Source of the DNA: Ephemerocybe angulata
Lineage: Eukaryota > Basidiomycota > Agaricomycetes > Agaricales > Psathyrellaceae
Reading direction: 5' to 3'
DNA: 64,000 nucleotides
NCBI GenBank assembly: GCA_013368325.1
Contig: JAACJK010000220.1
Location: forward strand, 620,001-684,000
Numbering within the stretch: the stretch's first letter is position 1; the number at the start of each line of letters is the position of its first letter. The notes under the pieces were generated by a model that saw only the letters and a list, made by a program, of their open reading frames with translations, was not told the origin of the DNA and made no database searches. The position numbers and the translations under genes were made by a program. Positions 56,905 through 64,000 of the stretch are shown piece after piece.

Positions 56905-59312
56905 CTACAACCTCGACAAATCCCTGCCCCAGATACCCCTAATAATCCAATCGATCATGAGCAACGCCCTCGTTCTCGCGCTAACCTGCTCATTCCAATA
57001 TATGCTCCTCCAAGCATACATCGCCGCGAGACCTCCCATCAGCTGGAACTTCCCAAAGTCGAACACCGCGGCATTTCCAATATACGCGAGGGAGCCCAAG
57101 TGGAAGTACTTGAATGGTTTCGCGACAGTCTCGTCAGGGGGGAAGATGGGTTCGATGAACTGCGCTTTGTGTGAGGGCTGGGTGCCGATGGTCGAGGTGG
57201 TGGAGACAGCGGTTGCCGTGCTGTCTGTGGACTGGGATTCCGCGGTGGTAACTTTACGAGCGAGTTTGCGAAGCTTCCGCCCGACGTACTTGCCCTGCTG
57301 CGATGCGACTTGGGCAGTCTGATTAAAGTAAAACGCGTCAGTAAAGTGAGAGCGCTGGCTGTACTGTCATGACTTACTGCAGGGAGAGATGTGAGCCTGT
57401 TTCCAATTTCTTCGAGGAGTTTGAACAACTCGTTTAAGGAAAGACTCTGGTCCGCATCGGTATCATACGTCTGGAAAAGCTCGCGGACCTGCGCCAGATG
57501 GTCTTCTGCCATGGGTATACGCCCCTTAATCTTTTTCACTGAAAATGGTCAGGGTGCGCTCAGTCAGAAACACTTTTAGACCTACCCATATCTTCCCATT
57601 CACCGAAATCAATCTTGCCATTTTTGTCCTTGTCACATTCTTCCACCAACTCGGAGAAATGGGCGATGACGGAGGTCTCTATTGTCGCGCAGTCACCGAT
57701 CGCATAGACTTGTCCGCTGGGGGCTCCAAGTACGCGAAGATGAGCATCGGTTTCGATGGCTTTCTTATGTGCCTGGTTTGGGAGAAGGCTCGCGACGCGT
57801 GCGGTAAAAGGGTTCATTGCTATGCCAGTAGACCAGAGGACGAAGTTGGTTGGGATCGAGTTTTGTTCCGAGATAGCCCTTCCTTCCGCATCCTTTCCTT
57901 TAGTGGTATAGATGACTGAGTCTGGGGTCACTCCCGCAACACTACAGACGCCATAGGGTGTGTTAGAGCCAGAATAAAACCTTTGATGTCGGGACAGCAC
58001 TAACCGGGCAGAGGTAATCAAGTCAACCTGATCTCGAGCAAACTTCTCTTCGGCGAACTTGGAAATCTCTTCAGAGTACGTGTTGAGAATATGCTCGCGT
58101 GACTGGATGACATGGATAGACACTTCTTCTCTGCAAATCTTCGGGAACTGTAATAATTGAAGAGCTTCTGTGTTAGTTGCGGTGGGGAGAGAGCTTGGGG
58201 GTTTGAACTGACGTAATTGATGATATCCTCCTGGCAGAAATCGTAGATTTCAGCCGCAGTTTCTACACCAGTGGGCCCGCCACCGCAAATCACGAAGCTG
58301 AGCAATCTACTGCGTTCCTCCGGTGTAGTGGTAGGTAAGCTAGCCTGTTCGAAATTATCTATCGGATAGTTCAGCAGCCGAATATTGATGGCGGTCGTTC
58401 GGAAGATATGACGACATACCAAGAATGCGTCTCCGAATTGCTTGAGCGTCGCCAACGGTCTTGAGCTGGAAGCAGTTCTCCAGGCCCGGCACTCCGTGGG
58501 TGCTCGAACTGGAGCCCACCGCGATGACGAGCTTGTCATAGGGGATGTAGACTTTCGCCGAATGGTCGGTGTAGTACGTTTCAACCTCGACGAGGCGTTC
58601 TTTCATGCAGAGGTCTACGGCCTTTCCAACAATAACATGACCACGAAGCCGGGCAACGATTTTGCGAATGGGCTCGACGAGCGAGCGAACTGATACGGTA
58701 CCCACGGCAGCGGCTGGACTCGATGTCAGTCGCGAAGGATATATGGTACCTGCTCAGGGCACGTACAGGGTAGCAGAGGAGTAAACGTGGTAAAGGTGTC
58801 CGTGGATATAACCGTAACGTGGTAGTCGCCGGGATTGAGAGTGCTCAGCACACCCATAGCCTATTGAGTAGAGCCTCATGTCAAAGGGCTTCCACAGATG
58901 AAAGGATGAATGATGAACATACGCCCCAGCCAGCTCCGATAATAACAAGCTTGGGCCGCGTCGCCAGCTTCTTCGCTTCATCGTCTTCCTCATCGTCGAC
59001 CTGGATTCTCGCGACCGGGAGGTTCTTGGGTCCACCGCGCTCGGGGTTCAGCGCCAACGGGTTAACGGGGACACGGTCAACGTGTTTGTCATTATAGGTG
59101 AAGACGTCGTGGACGAGGATGGCTCCAGCTATTGATGCAAGGCCAACGACGGTCGAAAGCGCAAAGAGGCCAGTGAACTTCGCTGCAGTCTTCGAACGAC
59201 GAGCAAAGGACCCGAACCTCGAAGGTTGCGGGGGAGGGGGGATCTGGGTCGAGTTGAACCTAAGCTGCCTGGCCGCAAGGCGAGCTGCAGGCCGTCGGGC
59301 AACAGCGAACAT
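56905..59312 (-). CDS. NDE1: External alternative NADH dehydrogenase (NDH-2) with EF-hands
   Basis: Single-chain FAD enzyme that passes electrons from NADH to ubiquinone at the mitochondrial inner membrane without pumping protons. The N-terminus is a presequence (MFAVARRPAARLAARQLRFN) plus a membrane helix. It has two dinucleotide folds: VIIGAGWGAMGVLSTL and FVICGGGPTGVETAAEIY. VIAVGSSSSTHGVPGLENCF and YAIGDCATIE are also present. A calcium-type EF-hand (CDKDKNGKIDFGEWEDM) and a second degenerate one (TYDTDADQSLSLNEL) fit external NDE enzymes. The C-terminus has FKYFHLGSLAYIGNAAVFDF and a WRSIYW membrane-associated segment. It ends IWGRDLSRL. About seven introns. Confidence 0.94.
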
Positions 59313-59428
59313 GAAAGTCGAGAATGAAGGGAGGTATGGTCCGAGTTCGACGTCAGTCCGGGGCCCTGGAGCTAATTGGGTTTAGCGAGCGGAGCGGAGT
59401 TGGGTTTCTCACAGATCGCTAAACTTTG

Positions 59429-59448
59429 ATCTCTCTCTCTCTCTTTTC
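59429..59448 (+). repeat. CT repeat just upstream of the YTH gene start
   Basis: About seven CT units end seven bases before the ATG of the YTH gene. Such tracts are common in fungal core promoters and leaders. Confidence 0.6.
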
Positions 59449-59454
59449 GCAACC

Positions 59455-62123
59455 ATGTCCTCAAGCAGCCATCCACCGCCCCCAGGAGCCCAAGACAACG
59501 TCGTGCCCCAGGGCACCACCGTTCGTCGTCACCACACGATCACCGCAGCCTCGCGCACAGCTCGTGCACAGGCCAAGGACATAATCTCCGAAGAAACGAG
59601 CCCCAGCGAGCAGGTTCCTTGGAACGACGATGAACTTGTAGATCAAGACTGGGTCGGAGGTGTCGGGGCCGTAGGCGAGAAAACGTCTCTTCACAGGCAA
59701 AGTTCGCTGCCTACTCGCTATCATCGAGGTTTCCATGGCTCCAAAGCGGCCAACCAGGCTCCCAAGACCACGATCAATAGTCTGGCAGCCATTGCAGGCC
59801 ATGAGGGCGACGAGGAGCCGTGGAATATCGCGAACGAGTACCAGGTGCAGGACGACGAGGTATGTGCTGTCAATGTTTCTGCTTGGGCGACCGATTTATC
59901 TCCTCGATGACAGCAACATGTAGAGGCGACCCAGCAATTGGACCCGCAGAGCACCAACTCTCCGCTTGCGTCCCACTTTAACCAGCCTGTGCAAGTTCCC
60001 TCTCCGCCCCCTGCTGGATCCGGTGTTCGACGACACGTATCCCTCACGTATGGCGCAGCCGTGGGAGGCCCCCGTAAAGTTAACGCTGGCCTTAAACGCT
60101 CCGGTACATTGCAAGCGACTCATTCTCATACCTCGAATGCTCCCGAACCTTCTGAATACCATCAAGAAGGCAGCGAATATTCGTACGACCAGGACGACGT
60201 GAGCTCCAACCAAGCCTACGAGTACACCGCGGAGGAAGAAGCCTACCTCCTTCAACAAGCTCAGCAGCAACATCAGCAGCAGCAGCAATACGGCGGAGGA
60301 GTCAACAGATCTACTCCGTGGAACCAGTCCAGCGACTGGAGGACTGCCGGGAACGCGAACACGACCACCATCGATGACGTTCAACGGGCATTGTCAACGC
60401 TGGAAATCGCCAGTGCAGCAGGCGCGCAAGGATATGCCGGTAACGTCCCCCAGTACCCCTCTAGCCAGTCTGCGCAGCCGCCTAGGTTCACCGCGACCCC
60501 ATCTCGAGGCAGTAACAATGGCAACGGAGGGAATATTGTTGGAGGGAACGGCAATAAGGGGCCGGTAGACTATGATGGTGGTCGAAGGACCCCGAGCCGC
60601 ACGCAAAACAACAACAACTGGCAGCAGCAGCAGCAGCGTGGTGATTGGGATCAACAGCAGAGCCATCTTGGTGGTCGCCGGTCAAACTCTAACCTGCAAT
60701 ACCAGTACCAGCAAGGAGGGCACAGCAAAGCAAGCAGTGGGAGCTCGGGCGCAGGGAATATCCCTGCCGTTCCGCCTATCCCTTCCCAGTATCTGCAACA
60801 GCAGCAGGGCTATGGGCAGCAGCAGCAGCAGCAATCGGGTCGCCCAGGCCTGGGAGTCGCCACTAACTTCACTGGAAATGGTAATGGGGGCAATGGTAGC
60901 TCCGGCCAGACCCCCGTGCAGCAATACATCAACACACCCATTGATGTACCAACTCTCATCGCGGCGAAAGGCTACAACCCCCAGGGCTTCGACATCAAGC
61001 CAGGATTTGTACGTGTATCCTTCTCATGACGTGCGGCCTACAACTAAACTGGGTCCAATCAGGCGCGCTACTTCGTTATCAAATCGTATACGGAAGACGA
61101 TGTGCACAAATCGCTGAAATATGAAATCTGGAGCTCCACTGAGCCTGGAAACAAGCGTCTGGACAAGGCATTCAAGGATACCGGTGGACGTGGGCCTATC
61201 TACCTGTTCTTCAGTGTCAATGCCTCTGGCCATTTCTGTGGTATGGCTGAAATGTTGACCCCTGTTGACTATACGAGGAGCAGCACCGTCTGGGCTTCCG
61301 ACAAGTGGAAGGGAGTGTTCAAGGTTCGGTGGATCTTCGTCAGGGATATCCCCAACTCCAACCTTCGCCATATCAAACTCAAGTGCGTGTGGTCGTACCG
61401 TTTATAGCTCCTTGCAGCTGACCTGGCTATTTATAGCAACACCCAAGAACGCAAGCCTGTAACCAACTCGCGAGACACACAGGAGCTGCTCCCTGACGCT
61501 GGTCAAGAAATGCTGCGGATTTTCCACACCCACCCTGCTCGAACCTCTCTCTTGCAGGACTTCGCTTTCTACGAGGTGAGTTCTGCCATCTATTTTATCT
61601 TCGCTTAAGAGTTTCACACTTACCCCGGTTATAGCTGCAAGCCATGCAGAAACAGACCGGTGCCCCAGCCCCAACGATTCCTACTATTCCCAGCATCCCG
61701 AACTCCGTGACCAGCTCCCCTCCCAACTCGTTGGTCCATTCACCTCAGGTCAATCAGGCCACTATCCCGTCAAGCTCGGCATCCTCGTCGTCGCATACCA
61801 GTACAAACTCATTCAGCTCGAACAGCAACCAGGCTTACCAGAACAGTCCCTACAACCTAAACCCAATGATGCAGCTGGGTATGGGCATCGGCGGTATGGG
61901 TGGAATGGGCATTACAGCCTCGCCCACCATGGGCTTGGGTATGCAAGGAGGTATGAACATGGGCCAAATGGGTATGGGCAATATGGGCATGGGTATGGGT
62001 GGTGTGGGAGGTGGAGGACAGTTTGGCGTGCACTCGCAGACGCACCAGGCCGTCATGAGGCATTCGAGCCCCGCGCCTTCTCAGGGACAGGGTCATAACC
62101 AGGGCCAGTCCTATGGTTATTGA
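59455..62123 (+). CDS. YTH-domain m6A reader, YTHDF-like
   Basis: Reads N6-methyladenosine in mRNA. The YTH domain is coded by about 61062-61580. It starts [18 protein letters not shown] and continues [54 protein letters not shown] and [11 protein letters not shown]. The three cage tryptophans are IW, VW and DKW. Upstream are about 500 low-complexity residues with Gln runs ([15 protein letters not shown]) and Gly/Asn tracts. Downstream is a Gly/Met-rich stretch (about 61860-62010) ending [10 protein letters not shown]. Introns are near 59859-59914, 61009-61062, 61383-61436 and 61576-61634. The long disordered arms resemble YTHDF proteins that phase separate. Confidence 0.94.
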
Positions 62124-62917
62124 AGAAGCGCCCGACACCACGTCAAGCCGAATAATCTTTTCACCTAATACTCACCGGATCTTCGACTCTATACTCGACA
62201 GACGATTGCAATGCTCAACGAGTGCAAGCTCGCCAAACGTCGCGATTTTCAAACATTCTCCGCTCTATACCAGGTTTACCTCCGAACAACATCTCTCCGA
62301 ATCTTTTTCTGCTACTGATATCTCTATTTGACGTCTTTTTACGACCCTCTAGCTTGCTTCCTGTTGACTGCTTCTTCAGAAAGACCTTTTGCATGAACGG
62401 ACATCCTGGGACAATGAAAAATCACAACGGATGTGGGACTTTATATTCGCAACAGCTATCTTGTCTCAAATGTAACTACCACCCTTGTCTATCCCCCTGC
62501 AACATTACCCCACCTTTGTAACAGCTTGTCCGGCCAAGGGCCCTTCTTTCATTTATTTAATTACTGTTTACGACTTCGTCCTCTATGTGTTCCTCATAAC
62601 GGCTTCGCTTCTATCTAATTTGTTCCCTGTATACGGTGCTCTTTCAATCTGTATGTACAAGTACCACAAACGAACACGATAATGCATTGCTCCGCTGCCG
62701 CCTCCACTAAGCACTTTGGAAGAGAGGTATGGGGAGCAGATGTCGGGGCTCGGCAACTAGCGTATTCGCCGGGCCCGACAGCACGTGCCGGGCGCTTCCA
62801 GGCGCTTCCCAGACTTACACCGTTCCCTTACCCCCGTTCAGACGGCTCATACCGAAACCTTTCAAATTTCGCGAACCCGCTCGGAAAGCTATACAGGCGC
62901 TTTAGATACCAACCAAC
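62124..62917. other. Intergenic, 794 bp, YTH 3' region and TilS promoter
   Basis: T- and C-rich 3' sequence, then a CACGTG at 62782-62787, 131 bp before the next start. No gene seen. Confidence 0.4.
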
Positions 62918-64000
62918 ATGAGCGCGGTACGCGCCATCGAACCCATTAGCCGGGGTGAATTCTCAAAGATGTTGAGAAGAGCTCGACCTCCCCCAGGCTG
63001 GGGAAAGTCCATAGGTGAGGTTCACTCTTGACCTGCACCACATATTCCTCAATATCATAGTAGCGGTAGCCAACTCTGGTGGGCCAGACTCAACGTGCCT
63101 ACTGTACTTGCTCCACGAGTACTTCAGCTCCGACGGAACACGACCGGAAAACCAAAGAAACGACTCCACATCCAATTCACACCAGAAAGCAAATCCACGC
63201 ATCGTATCCCTGACAATAGATCACGGACTTCAATCCTCCTCTGCGGATATGGCTGCCAGAACTGCCAGGTTCGCTGAATCATTGGGGGTTGAGCACTCGA
63301 CGACGAAGATACCTTGGGGTGAAGGAGTCTTTCCCCCTCTGCCTGCCCCTGGGGCCCCATTCGAAGAGACAGCCCGACGCGCGAGGTACAGAACGCTGTT
63401 TGACGAGATGACGCGACTGCGAGCCAATGCGCTTGCCGCTGGACACCACCTTGATGACCAGGTCGAGACGGGACTGATGAGGCTCCGGCTGGGGAGCTCG
63501 ATGCTAGGAGCGAGCGGAATGAGGTATTGCAGAAGGTGGGGGATGGGGAATGTTGTTGGAGGGTTGGACTGGGCTGGAGTTGAGGGGATGAGAAGGTGGA
63601 TCGTTAGGCCGTTCCTCGGTGTTTCAAAGGTGCGTGTTTGGGTTGAACGCAGGGATGACAGGGTGGGGATTGATTTTGGTGAAGGATAGGATTCTCGCTA
63701 CCTGCGAAGCTAACCGGCTGGAATATGTTGTGGACAAGACCAACTTCCAGCCCGAAGTCACTCTCAGGAACGCCGTTAGGCATGTTGTCAAGAATGGCAA
63801 GGTTCGTGACTTTCATAGCCTCTCCATGGCGTGTTGCTGACAGTTAAAAGGAATCGGCACAAAGCCTCCCTCCCAAACTACTCCAAGATATTGAGACCAT
63901 CGACGCCGCTTTGGAAAACCTCCCTAACTTCGACGGAAACCTCAACTCAGGCCCCGAAAGGCTTCGAGCCTTCGTTCAGGAAATGGGCCGCGAGGTCGAG
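62918..64000 (+). CDS. TILS: tRNA(Ile)-lysidine synthase-like protein, 3' end outside window
   Basis: PP-loop ATPase of the TilS/MesJ family, which makes lysidine at the wobble base of tRNA-Ile(CAU). In fungi it is thought to serve mitochondrial tRNA. The start MSAVRAIEPISRGEFSKML is followed by an intron (about 63014-63059). The join gives VAVANSGGPDSTCLLYLLH, with the ATP motif SGGPDS at residues 38-43. VSLTIDHGLQ, ARRARYRTL, AGHHLDDQVETGLMRLRLGS and RPFLGVSK follow, then CEANRLEYVVDKTN. All are TilS landmarks. The product is cut at RAFVQEMGREVE by the window end. Two further introns are near 63630-63688 and 63800-63850. Confidence 0.88.

Noticed and set aside
1..64000. Transposons, insertion sequences, CRISPR arrays
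   Set aside because: No transposase, reverse transcriptase, long terminal repeat or regularly spaced repeat was seen in either strand.

Overview
The window is nuclear DNA of a filamentous basidiomycete, most likely an Agaricomycete. Genes are dense and split by many short introns (about 45-65 nt). The gene set fits this: fungal Tim54, GPI10 and Ste23/IDE, a DUF7918-type protein, a solitary F-box protein, an HSP9/HSP12 stress protein and an external NADH dehydrogenase with EF-hands. I see no CRISPR array, insertion sequence or transposase.

Layout. 1-5353: the 3' part of RPA1 and a large unrecognised single-pass membrane protein. 5536-5617: tRNA-Ser(AGA). 5750-9988: an insulinase-type M16 protease. 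10230-17148: CKS1 and the meiotic helicase HFM1/MER3, divergent, with three ACGCGT boxes between them. 17225-24658: TIM54, an HSPA12-like Hsp70, PRP45/SNW1 and a coiled-coil protein. 24865-29075: an Inp54-like inositol 5-phosphatase, a beta carbonic anhydrase and RPL7, which carries a likely C/D snoRNA in an intron. 29893-41724: an accessory block of four paralogous cysteine-rich single-pass membrane proteins (here A-D), two aldo-keto reductase copies (one decayed) and an F-box gene. 42273-47551: a small unknown gene, CHMP7, HSP9/12 and OTU1. 48098-48181: tRNA-Phe(GAA) with an 11-nt intron. 48341-64000: an APE1-type endonuclease, a DUF7918 protein, a three-KH protein, GPI10, an NDE-type NADH dehydrogenase, a YTH-domain m6A reader and a TilS-like enzyme cut by the window end.

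Most genes are housekeeping and do not form one pathway. Loose themes are DNA replication, repair and meiosis (RPA1, HFM1, CKS1, APE1), RNA biology (PRP45, KH protein, YTH protein, snoRNA, two tRNAs, TilS) and mitochondria (TIM54, NDE, possibly isoforms of IDE and APE1).

The best candidate for something undescribed is the A-D family. Its ectodomain has a conserved cysteine pattern, all four genes have an intron right after the same tryptophan codon, and each has a Ser/Thr-rich stalk and one transmembrane helix. I recognise no named domain in it. Other notable points are a 10-nt microexon in the Walker A region of HFM1, two GC-AG introns, the RPL7 intronic snoRNA, and an aldo-keto reductase pseudogene that has lost its catalytic lysine.

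All exon joins were deduced by eye from GT-AG signals and protein continuity, so spans are more reliable than individual splice sites.
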